Shown: positions 36,641 to 44,386, counted from the first letter of the stretch. The stretch is 64,000 bases of DNA from Pelomonas parva (GCF_043555835.1 NZ_JBIGHV010000004.1:558001-622000); one strand, 5' to 3'. Program-made: numbers and translations. Notes: generated from the sequence alone by a model not told the origin.

Positions 36641-36865
36641 TCAGGCGTTCAGCAGGGCGTGAACCGCGATGACCTTGCCGCGGCCGCGCGCCGTGCCTCC
36701 GGCAACCCGGCTTTCCTCGAACACCTCGCAGGCGCAGTCGCGGCAGGCGCCGCAGGCCGTCGCCACCCGCAGGTCGTCCTGCAAGGCCTCGAAATTCGGG
36801 CAGCCGCTGGAGGCGGCAATCGCGATATCGCGATCAGAGACTCGGTGGCAGACGCAAACAATCAT
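36641..36865 (-). CDS. bfd: Bacterioferritin-associated ferredoxin
   Basis: A 74-residue [2Fe-2S] protein. C4, C6, C38 and C41 (MIVCVC and ACGACRDC) are the four cluster ligands at exactly the positions of Escherichia coli Bfd. Bfd binds bacterioferritin and feeds electrons to its haem to release stored iron. The C-terminal 20 residues (GGTARGRGKVIAVHALLNA) extend a little beyond the core. It is divergent from bfr across 112 bp that contain a Fur-box-like palindrome. Confidence 0.93.
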   Translation of the reverse strand: MIVCVCHRVSDRDIAIAASSGCPNFEALQDDLRVATACGACRDCACEVFEESRVAGGTARGRGKVIAVHALLNA

Positions 36866-36880
36866 GGGTGCGAAGTCTAA

Positions 36881-36895
36881 TGCGAATCGGTCTCA
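36881..36895. promoter_or_regulatory. Candidate Fur box between bfd and bfr
   Basis: TGCGAATCGGTCTCA matches the variant Fur core TGAGAATCATTCTCA at 12 of 15 positions and the classical core TGATAATCATTATCA at 10. It lies 16 bp upstream of the bfd start and 83 bp upstream of bfr. Fur-Fe(II) repression of bfd under iron sufficiency would agree with known biology. Confidence 0.55.
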
Positions 36896-36977
36896 TTTGC
36901 AAAAAGAGCGGTTTTGCCGAGGGGCTTTCCCTGCCGATACTCCGGCAACTCTTCACAAATACAGCAAGGAGGCCTCC

Positions 36978-37454
36978 ATGAAAGGCGACCCGCAAGTCAT
37001 TGCCCACCTGAACGCCCAGCTCAAGCTGGAGCTGACCGCCATCAACCAGTACTTCCTGCATGCCCGCATGCTGAAGAACTGGGGCCTGATGAAGATGGCC
37101 AAGCACGAGTACGAGGAGTCCATCGAGGAGATGAAGCACGCCGACAAGCTCATCGAGCGCGTGCTGACGCTGGACGGCCTGCCCAACCTGCAGGACCTCG
37201 GCAAGCTCTACATCGGCGAGAACGCCATCGAGACGATGGAGTGCGACCTGAAGATCGAGAAGACCGGCTACACGCACCTGAAGGAGGCCATCGCCTACTG
37301 CGAGAGCGTGCGCGACTATGTCTCCCGCGAGCTGTTTGTGCAGATCCTGGACGACACCGAAGAGCACATCGACTACCTGGAGACGCAGCTGGAGCTGGTG
37401 CAGACGGTGGGCGCGCAGAACTACCTGCAGTCGCAAATGGGCGACGCAAGCTGA
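36978..37454 (+). CDS. bfr: Bacterioferritin
   Basis: A 158-residue ferritin-like four-helix protein, of exact family length, that forms a 24-mer iron store. M52 is the haem ligand. Of the dinuclear ferroxidase ligands, E18, E51, H54, E94 and H130 are present, but position 127 is threonine (DDTEEHID) where Escherichia coli has glutamate. AAGGAGG precedes the ATG by 4 bases. The longer upstream frame overlaps bfd antisense and is not real. A strong terminator follows at 37529-37559. Confidence 0.94.
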   Translation: MKGDPQVIAHLNAQLKLELTAINQYFLHARMLKNWGLMKMAKHEYEESIEEMKHADKLIERVLTLDGLPNLQDLGKLYIGENAIETMECDLKIEKTGYTHLKEAIAYCESVRDYVSRELFVQILDDTEEHIDYLETQLELVQTVGAQNYLQSQMGDAS

Positions 37455-37497
37455 TCCAACGCTCCGGCCCGTGCCGGAAGTGACAGCGGGATAGTCC

Positions 37498-37530
37498 GGA
37501 GTAACGCAACCGGCCTCCCGCGCTCAATAG
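37498..37530 (+). promoter_or_regulatory. Possible ECF-type promoter upstream of the sigma-factor gene
   Basis: GGAGTAACGCAAC (37498-37510) and CGCTCAATAG (37521-37530) resemble the -35 (GNAAC-like) and -10 elements of ECF sigma promoters, which are often autoregulated. The putative -10 overlaps the first base pairs of the following terminator stem. The assignment is weak and by eye only. Confidence 0.25.
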
Positions 37531-37559
37531 GGGCATGCAAGTTCTGCAGGCCCCTTTTT
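37529..37559 (+). terminator. Rho-independent terminator directly before the sigma-factor start
   Basis: AGGGGC (37529-37534) pairs with GCCCCT (37550-37555), and TGCA at 37536-37539 with TGCA at 37545-37548, around the loop AGTTC. TTTT follows immediately. It ends 2 bases before the ATG of the ECF sigma gene. It most simply ends bfr transcription but could also attenuate the sigma gene. Confidence 0.7.
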
Positions 37560-37560
37560 C

Positions 37561-38163
37561 ATGCTCCCGCCCGTCATGAGCTGGCTGACCCGCCTCGGCT
37601 TTGTCGCGCCCGCTGCAGCGCAGACGGACGACGGCGCGCTGCTGGCCCGGCTGGCCGCCGGTGACGCCGAGGCGCTGGCGCTGCTGTACCGGCGCGAGAG
37701 CGGCTCTGTCTACCGCTATGCACTGGCGCTGGCGGGCGACGAGGCCGCTGCGATGGATGCGGTGCAGGAGGCCTTCGCCCAGTTGCTGCGCGGGCCGCAG
37801 GGCTACCAGCCGGGGCGCGGCTCGCTGGGCGCCTACCTGGCCGGCATGGCCCGCCACCAGATGCTCAGCCAGTGGCGCGACGCCCGCCGTCATGTGCCGC
37901 TGGACGACGCGCTCGACACCGAACCCACGCCCGCCAGCGATGACTGCCTGACGCAGGCCCAGCGGCACGACGGCCTGTGGGCCGCCATCCGCCGGCTGAG
38001 CTGGCCGCAGCGCGAGGCCATCGCCCTCGTGGACCTGCAGGAACGCCCCTACGACGAGGCTGCAGCCATCGCCGGCGTCAGCACCGACGTGCTGCGCACC
38101 CGCCTGCACCGCGCCCGTCAGCGCCTCGCCGAGTTGCTGGCCGCTGGAGAACGCCATGAATGA
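37561..38163 (+). CDS. ECF-type RNA polymerase sigma factor
   Basis: A 200-residue sigma-70 family protein with only regions 2 and 4. Region 2 (about 35-105) has RRESGSVYRYALALAGDEAAAMDAVQEAFAQLL and YLAGMARHQMLSQWRDARR. Region 4 (about 138-195) has LSWPQREAIALVDLQERPYDEAAAIAGVSTDVLRTRLHRARQRL, the helix-turn-helix for the -35 element. The start may be 37561 or ATG 37576; neither has a clear ribosome site. It overlaps the next gene by 8 bases, as is usual for a sigma/anti-sigma pair. Confidence 0.87.
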   Translation: MLPPVMSWLTRLGFVAPAAAQTDDGALLARLAAGDAEALALLYRRESGSVYRYALALAGDEAAAMDAVQEAFAQLLRGPQGYQPGRGSLGAYLAGMARHQMLSQWRDARRHVPLDDALDTEPTPASDDCLTQAQRHDGLWAAIRRLSWPQREAIALVDLQERPYDEAAAIAGVSTDVLRTRLHRARQRLAELLAAGERHE

Positions 38164-38647
38164 CACCCCCGACTGGCTGCGGCCGGCGCGCGCCGAATTC
38201 GCGCGGCTGCGTCCCGATGCCGCGCAGGACGCCGCCGTGCTGGCAGCGCTAACGCGACAACTGCACGCTCTTCATGTGGCGCCTCCCGTGGATGAACACC
38301 GCTGGCCGCGCCGCCTCGCCTGGGCCAGCGGCGCGCTGGGCACCACCGCCGCACTGCTGCTGAGCGCCCTGCTGCTGCTGGACCCACCCGGCCCTCACGC
38401 CACCCCGTTGGCGAATGCCGGCAGCGGCTTCATCCCGCTGGTGCCCGAGCCCGAGTTCCGCGCCGCGCTGGCGGCCGGGCGCAGCGCCGCCGTCTGGTTG
38501 CAACCCACCGAGCTGCCGCGCGAACGCCTGGCGCTGCTGGGCCTGCCCTTCGATGCCGCGCGTGCCGACGAGTTCGTGCGCGCCGAACTGATGTTGAACC
38601 CTCTCGGCCAGGTGCTGGCCGTGCGACTGCTGGAGACCCACCCATGA
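38156..38647 (+). CDS. Probable anti-sigma factor (single-pass membrane protein)
   Basis: A 163-residue protein with a cytoplasmic N-terminus of about 52 residues, one membrane segment (about 54-76: WASGALGTTAALLLSALLLL) and a periplasmic C-terminal domain. Its overlap with the ECF sigma gene and this topology suggest an anti-sigma factor that holds the sigma factor at the membrane. No zinc-binding HX3CX2C motif is present, so it is not of the ZAS type. The call rests on context. Confidence 0.6.
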   Translation: MNDTPDWLRPARAEFARLRPDAAQDAAVLAALTRQLHALHVAPPVDEHRWPRRLAWASGALGTTAALLLSALLLLDPPGPHATPLANAGSGFIPLVPEPEFRAALAAGRSAAVWLQPTELPRERLALLGLPFDAARADEFVRAELMLNPLGQVLAVRLLETHP

Positions 38648-39768
38648 AAAAGCCCCTGACCAGCCTGACCCTGTGCGCCGTCGCCGCCTGCGCCTGGGCG
38701 CAGGACGCCGATGTGCTGCGCCTGAACATCGAGCGCGATGTGTCCCTGGCGCTGGCCGACCTGCCCGTGCGGCTGGCCCTGGGCGACCAGGCCCTGAGCT
38801 TTGCCGGCCGCGAGCTGGAGGCGGAGCGCGTCGTCAAGGGCGCGCCCTATTGCGCGACCGCCGTGCACGAGAACGTGCAGACGCTGGCCGATGGCAACCG
38901 CATCGTGCGCAAGCAGCAGAGCCAGCTGTGCCGCGACGGCGAGGGCCGCACGCGGCGCGAGGTGCAGCGCGAAGGCGGGCCCAAGGTCGTCTACCTGAAC
39001 GACCCGGTCGCCAAGGAGAGCTGGGTGGTCCACCCCGATCAGAAGCGCGTGCAGCGGCTGCGCGGCACGGCCAGCCTGCACGGCGGCGACGCGGCCGCGC
39101 ACGCGGCCTGGCAGGCCTCGATGCAGGACTGGGGCGAGCGCATGAGGGAGCAGGCGGGGCGCTGGCGGGAATGGGGCGCCAGCGTCGCCGAGCGGGCGCG
39201 CAGCGCGGACTCGGAGCGCCTGCGCGCCCGCTCGGCGGGTGAACCGGGCATCGTCATCGAGCGGGAGGGCATCGCGCCGTCCGCACCTGCGGCACCAAGC
39301 GCCAGCGCCCCCGAGCGCCGCCGCGAGCTGCGGGTCTTCCGCGCCAGCGAAATGCCGGCGCCGCCGGCACCCATGGCCATCCCCGTTCCACCCGTGCCGC
39401 CGATGCCACCGCTGCTGCTGCAAGGCCCGCTGCTGCCGCGCGGCGGTGGCACGACCACGGCGCTGGCGCCCAAGGAGATCGATGGCCTCAAGGTCAACGG
39501 CGAGCGCACGACCTGGACCATCGAGGCCGGCAAGATCGGCAACGAGAAGCCCATCGTCATCAGCCGCGAGGTCTGGCGCAGCCCGGAGCTGATGCTGACC
39601 GTCTCCAGCCGCGATGCCGACCCGCGCAGCGGTGAGCAGAACTACCGGCTGGAGAACATCAAGCGCGGCGAGCCAGACCCGGCGCTGATGAAGCCGCCCG
39701 CAGATTTCAGCGAGGCGCCTAAGCGCGCGCCCCGGCCGGCGCCTAGCGCCCCGACGCGCGCGTCCTGA
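38644..39768 (+). CDS. Exported protein of the ECF operon, function unknown
   Basis: A 374-residue protein with a Sec signal peptide (LTSLTLCAVAACAWAQ). The mature N-terminal part (about 25-135) is mostly beta, with two cysteines (YCATAVHE and SQLCRDG) that could pair. A charged helix follows (about 150-195), then a proline-rich stretch (about 225-275) and a C-terminal domain. Its ATG overlaps the stop of the putative anti-sigma gene. It may be the sensor or the main target of the sigma factor. No family recognised. Confidence 0.65.
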   Translation: MKKPLTSLTLCAVAACAWAQDADVLRLNIERDVSLALADLPVRLALGDQALSFAGRELEAERVVKGAPYCATAVHENVQTLADGNRIVRKQQSQLCRDGEGRTRREVQREGGPKVVYLNDPVAKESWVVHPDQKRVQRLRGTASLHGGDAAAHAAWQASMQDWGERMREQAGRWREWGASVAERARSADSERLRARSAGEPGIVIEREGIAPSAPAAPSASAPERRRELRVFRASEMPAPPAPMAIPVPPVPPMPPLLLQGPLLPRGGGTTTALAPKEIDGLKVNGERTTWTIEAGKIGNEKPIVISREVWRSPELMLTVSSRDADPRSGEQNYRLENIKRGEPDPALMKPPADFSEAPKRAPRPAPSAPTRAS

Positions 39769-39769
39769 T

Positions 39770-41449
39770 TCACTCGGCCGGCGTGGCTGCCGGCTTGAGC
39801 ATGGACGCCAGGTTCTGCGCGATGCCAGTGATGCCCTGATTCGACAGGCCCGCGTCGTGCATCACCGCATCGACGATGGGCTTGGCGATCTGGTACTGCA
39901 GCGCCGAGTTCATGACCTGCTCGGGGAAGGTGGCGCCATTCGCACCACCGCCTTCCGAGCCACCGCCCTGGCCGGGCATGCCATTGACCTGCACGATGCG
40001 GATGGAGTCGATGTTCTCCATCGGCTTGACCGCCTCGGCCAGGATGCTGGGCAGTTGCTGCAACAACTGCGTGCGCACCTGCAGCTCGACCTGCGCCGCC
40101 GACAGCGTGTTCAGCGCCTCATTGATCGCACGCCGGCCTTCGGCTTCGGCCAGCGCTGCAGCCTGCTTGGCCTTGGCTTCAATCGTCAGCGCCTCGGCGC
40201 GGTCGATAGCCGCTTCCTTCTCGGCCGACGCCGACACCTTCACCGCGATGGCGTTCTGCTCGGCGTCCTTGCTGGCCTCGATCAGCTGGATGGCCTTGTC
40301 CCGCTCGGCCACGGCCACCTGGCGGGCGGTGTTGACGGTTTCCTCGGCCTTCACGGCCTCGGCGCGCGCCAGATTGGCGGCGGCGTCGGCCTCGGACTGC
40401 TCGCGCGACTTGGTGGCGATGGCGATCTGCGTGTCCTGACGGGCGATCTCGACCTGCTTGCGCTGCTCGGCGCGCTTCATCTCGGTCTGGCGCTCCTGCT
40501 CGATCTCGCGCGTCTGGATGACCAGCGTCTTCTCGATCTCGGCCGCCTTGATCTCGCGCTCGGCCTCAATGCGGCGCTGGCCCACCTGGCGCTCGGCCTC
40601 GATCTTCACCGTCTCGGCCTCACGGGTGCGCTCGGCCTGCTGAGACGCGATCTGCGCAGACTGCTCGGCCCGTGCCATCTCGATCTCGCGCTTCTGCGAC
40701 AGCGAGGCGAACTCCTGGTCCTTCTCGATCGTCAGCTTGAGACGACTCGCCTCCAGGTTCTTGGTGCGCACCTGCACCTCAGTGTCCTGCTCGACGTCGT
40801 TGCGCTGCTTGCGCCGCGCCTCGGTCTGCTCGGTCAGGCGCGTCAGGCCCTCGGCGTCGAAGGCGTTGTTGGGGTTGAAGAACTGCTTGTCGGTCTGGTC
40901 CAGGCTGGTCAGCGAGACGGACTCCAGCTCCAGGCCGTTCTTCTCCAGGTCCTCGGCGACGGCGTTCTGCACCGCCTGCACGAAGTCGCGGCGCTTGTCC
41001 TGCAGCTCCTGGATGGTCATGGTCGCGGCCGTGGCGCGCAGGCTGTCGACGAACTTGTCTTCGACCAGCGCCTTCAGCTCGTTGGGGCTCATCGTGCGCG
41101 CGCCCAGCGTCTGCGCCGCCGTGCTGACGGCTTCCTCGGTCTGCTTCACGCGCACGAAGAAGGCGGCCGTCACGTCGACGCGCATGCGGTCCTTGGTGAT
41201 CAGGCTCTCGCGCTCGCGGCGCAGCACTTCCAGCTTGAGCGTGTTCATGTTGACGAGCACGCGCTCGTGGAACACCGGCAGCACGATGGCGCCGCCGTCC
41301 ATGATGACCTTCTGGCCACCCAGGCCGGTGCGCACGAAGGCCAGTTCCTTGGTGCTGCGCTTGTACAGCCGCGCGAACACGAAGCCGATGGTCAGCAGGC
41401 CCAGCAGGCCGATGCCGGCCATGACGGAGATGTCGATGATGTTGTCCAT
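39770..41449 (-). CDS. yqiK: Flotillin family protein (YqiK type)
   Basis: A 559-residue protein. The N-terminal membrane anchor (about 8-28: VMAGIGLLGLLTIGFVFARLY) precedes an SPFH/band-7 domain (about 35-190) and a long charged coiled coil (about 200-450) rich in Glu, Lys and Ala repeats. A glycine-rich segment (GQGGGSEGGGANG) and the flotillin C-terminal region follow. Flotillins organise membrane microdomains as large cages. I chose the ATG at 41449 just before the anchor. It follows the YqiJ gene by 19 bases, the standard YqiJ-YqiK arrangement. Confidence 0.9.
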   Translation of the reverse strand: MDNIIDISVMAGIGLLGLLTIGFVFARLYKRSTKELAFVRTGLGGQKVIMDGGAIVLPVFHERVLVNMNTLKLEVLRRERESLITKDRMRVDVTAAFFVRVKQTEEAVSTAAQTLGARTMSPNELKALVEDKFVDSLRATAATMTIQELQDKRRDFVQAVQNAVAEDLEKNGLELESVSLTSLDQTDKQFFNPNNAFDAEGLTRLTEQTEARRKQRNDVEQDTEVQVRTKNLEASRLKLTIEKDQEFASLSQKREIEMARAEQSAQIASQQAERTREAETVKIEAERQVGQRRIEAEREIKAAEIEKTLVIQTREIEQERQTEMKRAEQRKQVEIARQDTQIAIATKSREQSEADAAANLARAEAVKAEETVNTARQVAVAERDKAIQLIEASKDAEQNAIAVKVSASAEKEAAIDRAEALTIEAKAKQAAALAEAEGRRAINEALNTLSAAQVELQVRTQLLQQLPSILAEAVKPMENIDSIRIVQVNGMPGQGGGSEGGGANGATFPEQVMNSALQYQIAKPIVDAVMHDAGLSNQGITGIAQNLASMLKPAATPAE

Positions 41450-41468
41450 GTCTTGTTGAACTCCCTCG

Positions 41469-42095
41469 TTAGAGCAGGTTGGGATGCGGGTTGGCAATGC
41501 AGCGATAGAAGGCCCCCGCCTTGCGCACGATCAGTATCTGCGCGCCTTCTTCAAACACTTCGTCGTCCACATCGGGCTCGACCATCAGGTAGTGGACGCG
41601 GCCATGCGCGTCGCGCACCCGCGCCTGCGCCGCCAGGCCACGGCGCGCTGCACCGCCGCTGACCACGCCGCCGCGCCCCACCAGCGACTGCTCGCTGACC
41701 GCACTCGTCTCGTCGCGCGGAATGATGTGAGCCACCAGCGAGCCCAGGCCGCGCACCGTGGCCAGCCCCGGCGGCACGGCCAGCAGCCCCGCCAGCCAGG
41801 CCGGCAGGAAGCTGCCCAGCAGGTTGAACGCCACCTTCTGCAGCGCGTAACCGAACAGTGCGTAGCCCAGCAGGAAGAGCAGCAGCAGCACCAGTGCCGG
41901 TACGCGGCCCAGGTGCAGCCAGCCGAGCACGCGGTCCAGGCCGGACTCGGGCACGGCGTGGGGCAGCAGGTCGTCGAGCACATTGCTGGGGCTGAGCGCG
42001 ACCAGCATGCCCAGGCCTTCCAGCAGCGCGATGGCCACGATCAGCGCCACGGCGACGCCGAAGGGCAGGGTCTCGGGCGAGGTGAACAGGTTCAT
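41469..42095 (-). CDS. yqiJ: YqiJ family membrane protein with OB-fold
   Basis: A 208-residue protein with about three to four membrane segments (about 12-32, 60-85 and 88-110) and a cytoplasmic C-terminal beta-rich domain (QARVRDAHGRVHYLMVEPDVDDEVFEEGAQILIVRKAGAFYRCI) like the OB-fold of NfeD/YqiJ proteins. Such proteins are obligate neighbours and partners of flotillins. I chose the ATG at 42095; the longer frame has no membrane-protein character upstream. It lies between pspA and the flotillin gene. Confidence 0.85.
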   Translation of the reverse strand: MNLFTSPETLPFGVAVALIVAIALLEGLGMLVALSPSNVLDDLLPHAVPESGLDRVLGWLHLGRVPALVLLLLFLLGYALFGYALQKVAFNLLGSFLPAWLAGLLAVPPGLATVRGLGSLVAHIIPRDETSAVSEQSLVGRGGVVSGGAARRGLAAQARVRDAHGRVHYLMVEPDVDDEVFEEGAQILIVRKAGAFYRCIANPHPNLL

Positions 42096-42129
42096 CGAGA
42101 TGTTCCCGGGTTGCGGACGGGCAGGAGTG

Positions 42130-42798
42130 TCACGCTTGTCCGGCCTTGATTTGAGCCAGCCGCTCGGCGATCTTGTGGTCGCGCACCATGGCTTCGAGTT
42201 CACTCAGGCGCGCTGCCTGGTCGAGCGTGCCGGCGCGCTGCGTGCCATCCAGGCCGGTCTGGCGCTGGTAGATCTTGTCGAAGGCATCGGTGACCTTGCT
42301 CAGACGCTGCTCCACGCTCGATTGGCCGACCGGCTGCGCGGCCGATTCGGTGGCCGCGCGGCTTTTGCGGAACTCGGCCAGCGCCTCCTGCATCTCACGC
42401 TTCTTGGCCAGCAGAGCGGCCGTGAAGCCCTGCAGCTCCTGCTCCTGGCGCGCCAGGTCGGCCAGCGTGGTCTCCAGCACGGGGATCTGCGCCTCGATGT
42501 CGATCTGGCGGGACACGGCGGCACGGGCCAGGTCCTCGCGCTGCGTGGCCAGCGCCTGCGCGATCTGGTCGCGCAGGTCTTCATGGCTGCAGTTGAGCTT
42601 GGCGTGCTGCTGCTGCGCCAGGTGGCGGTTGGCGCTGACGAGGCCCAGCTCGTGGCGCACCTCGTCGATGACGCCATCGGCCTCGCGGATGGCCTGCTCC
42701 ATGGCCGCCAGCGGGTTCAGGTCCTCGATCTTGTCCAGCAGCGCATGCACGCCACCGGCGATCACGCGGCCCACGCGGGTCTTCAGGGAATCGGCCAT
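42130..42798 (-). CDS. PspA/IM30 family membrane-stress protein
   Basis: A 222-residue protein, almost wholly coiled coil, with the PspA/IM30 start MADSLKTRVGRVIAGGVHALLDKIEDLNPLAAMEQAIRE, which contains the amphipathic helix that inserts in stressed membranes. PspA-like proteins assemble into ESCRT-III-like rods and stabilise leaky inner membranes. Its position one base after a possible regulator and before YqiJ and flotillin suggests a joint membrane-integrity operon. Confidence 0.88.
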   Translation of the reverse strand: MADSLKTRVGRVIAGGVHALLDKIEDLNPLAAMEQAIREADGVIDEVRHELGLVSANRHLAQQQHAKLNCSHEDLRDQIAQALATQREDLARAAVSRQIDIEAQIPVLETTLADLARQEQELQGFTAALLAKKREMQEALAEFRKSRAATESAAQPVGQSSVEQRLSKVTDAFDKIYQRQTGLDGTQRAGTLDQAARLSELEAMVRDHKIAERLAQIKAGQA

Positions 42799-42799
42799 G

Positions 42800-43303
42800 T
42801 CAGCTTCCTTTCGAGGAGTTCAAAGTCGAGGCGATCTCGACGGTGGCGACGAGGTGGCGGCGCACCACCTCCGGGTCGAAGGCATGCGCGGAGGCTGTCG
42901 TGGCCTGGCGCAACAGCGATTCGCTCAGTAGGGCGGCGCGGCGCACCAGCGAGTCTTCAAGCTTGGCGGCTTCGTCGATGGTCGTGGGCGCGCTGCTGAT
43001 GACGAGGGCCATCAGCGTCGTGACCTGCTCGACGAGCAGGTTGAGCACCTCGGAATGCCGGCCCTCGCTGCCCTCGATGCGCACCAGCGCCTCGCGCAAC
43101 CGGTGCGTCAGCTCCCGCGCCCAGCCATGGGCAGCCACGTAGTCAAACGCGCCGTCATGCTGGCGCTTGAGCTGGCCCAGCAGCACGCGCAGCTTGTCGC
43201 TGTTCGTCGTCGCGCCGTCCACCTGCAGCTGCGCGAGCCAGAGATAGAGGTCGCTGGGGATGCGAGCCGACAAGGGCTCCATCGTGATCGTCTGCGTCGC
43301 CAT
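42800..43303 (-). CDS. Possible ribbon-helix-helix regulator of the PspA-flotillin operon
   Basis: A 167-residue protein. The first 45 residues (TITMEPLSARIPSDLYLWLAQLQVDGATTNSDKLRVLL) follow the beta-strand/helix/helix pattern of ribbon-helix-helix DNA-binding proteins; the remainder is helical. It is the first gene of a four-gene minus-strand operon and lies just below a set of repeated ACGAA/TTCGT half-sites, so autoregulation is plausible. I do not recognise a named family. The RHH call is by pattern only. Confidence 0.5.
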   Translation of the reverse strand: MATQTITMEPLSARIPSDLYLWLAQLQVDGATTNSDKLRVLLGQLKRQHDGAFDYVAAHGWARELTHRLREALVRIEGSEGRHSEVLNLLVEQVTTLMALVISSAPTTIDEAAKLEDSLVRRAALLSESLLRQATTASAHAFDPEVVRRHLVATVEIASTLNSSKGS

Positions 43304-43328
43304 GCGGCACCGCCTTCAAATGAGTTCC

Positions 43329-43360
43329 AACGAACACGAATGTATTCGTTTGAATTCGTT
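43329..43360. promoter_or_regulatory. Palindromic operator candidate upstream of the PspA-flotillin operon
   Basis: ACGAAT-GT-ATTCGT (43336-43349) is a perfect 6-bp palindrome around a 2-base centre. Further half-sites flank it: AACGAA at 43329-43334 and ATTCGTT at 43354-43360. The four half-sites start 26 bp upstream of the first gene of the operon. This is AT-rich DNA in a GC-rich context. Confidence 0.55.
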
Positions 43361-43567
43361 TGTCAACAAGGAGAGGCGATCGCGCTGTTCAGGCGACAGG
43401 TGAGGGCTCGTGCTGCCGCCGGGTGCGCATCGGGTGATCTCGTCGCGTGCACCCGGGCGAAACAAACAATTGAAACAAGAGACAGCCGCCGAAAAAACAG
43501 GATCGAAACGCGAGCGGCCCAGCATCGTGGCCTTGTCCTTGTGGACATCAACAAGTCGTTCGTGATC

Positions 43568-44386
43568 ATGAAACTTTCAAAATCTCTTTCCTGCGTCCTA
43601 CTCGTTGCCGCGGGTGCCCTGTCCACCCGGGCGGCAATGGCAGCGCCCGTCGTCCACGAGGCATTCGACTACGCAGCAGGCTCAGGCCTGGTGGGCAACA
43701 GCGGGGGCAGCGGATTTGGCGGCGCCTGGCAGAACGGGCTGTTTTCGGGCGGCTCGCAGTTTGGGGTTGCTGCGGGTTCACTGGCCTATCCCGGCTTGGC
43801 AGGCACGGGCAACAGCGGGGCCGAAGACAGCGCGGCCGGCTACTGGGGCGTGCGGCGCAGCCTCGCGACGTCCATCGGTGCCGACGGCACGACGGGTTAC
43901 CTCAGCTTCCTGATCCGCGGGACCGCAGGTGCGAATGCCTCCGACTTTTTCGGCCTGTACCTCGAGGCCACGAATCCGGCCAGCGATGTGTTCATTGGCA
44001 AGGGCGGTGGCGGCGTCACCGACCGATGGGTCATCGAACGGCGCGGTGGCCAGGATCAGGTGGCCAGCGACGACGTGATCGATGCCATGACCACGCTGCT
44101 GGTGCTGAGGATGGATTTCGCCGCCGGTGCCGACACCTTCAGCCTGTTCGTGAATCCGCAGCTCGGCGCCGGCGCCCCCACCGCCGATGCTGTCAACGGT
44201 TTCATCGACGCCGGGGCGATCGCGGGCATCGGCCTGTTCGGCAGCCGCGGCTGGTCCATCGACGAGATCCGCATCGGTGACACCCTGGCCGATGTGACAC
44301 CAGCGGCGGTGCCGGAACCGGCTACCTGGACGCTGTCATTGGTGGCCTTGCTCGGCCTGCTAGGCACCCGCAGACGAGCGGCCTGA
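43568..44386 (+). CDS. PEP-CTERM sorting-domain protein
   Basis: A 272-residue exported protein. The signal peptide is KSLSCVLLVAAGALSTRAAMAA. The mature part is a glycine-rich beta sandwich of lectin/LamG-like appearance (EAFDYAAGSGLVGNSGG, WVIERRGG, WSIDEIRIGDTLAD). The C-terminus VPEPATWTLSLVALLGLLG-TRRRAA is a textbook PEP-CTERM signal: VPEP, a membrane helix, then a basic tail. Cargo of this kind is cleaved by exosortase and sent to the cell surface or extracellular polysaccharide. No exosortase gene is in the window, so it acts in trans. Isolated gene. Confidence 0.88.
   Translation: MKLSKSLSCVLLVAAGALSTRAAMAAPVVHEAFDYAAGSGLVGNSGGSGFGGAWQNGLFSGGSQFGVAAGSLAYPGLAGTGNSGAEDSAAGYWGVRRSLATSIGADGTTGYLSFLIRGTAGANASDFFGLYLEATNPASDVFIGKGGGGVTDRWVIERRGGQDQVASDDVIDAMTTLLVLRMDFAAGADTFSLFVNPQLGAGAPTADAVNGFIDAGAIAGIGLFGSRGWSIDEIRIGDTLADVTPAAVPEPATWTLSLVALLGLLGTRRRAA

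Noticed and set aside
43055..43567. A longer N-terminus for the PEP-CTERM protein starting at 43055
   Set aside because: It would run antisense through the operon's first gene and lack a signal peptide. ATG 43568 gives a proper signal sequence.
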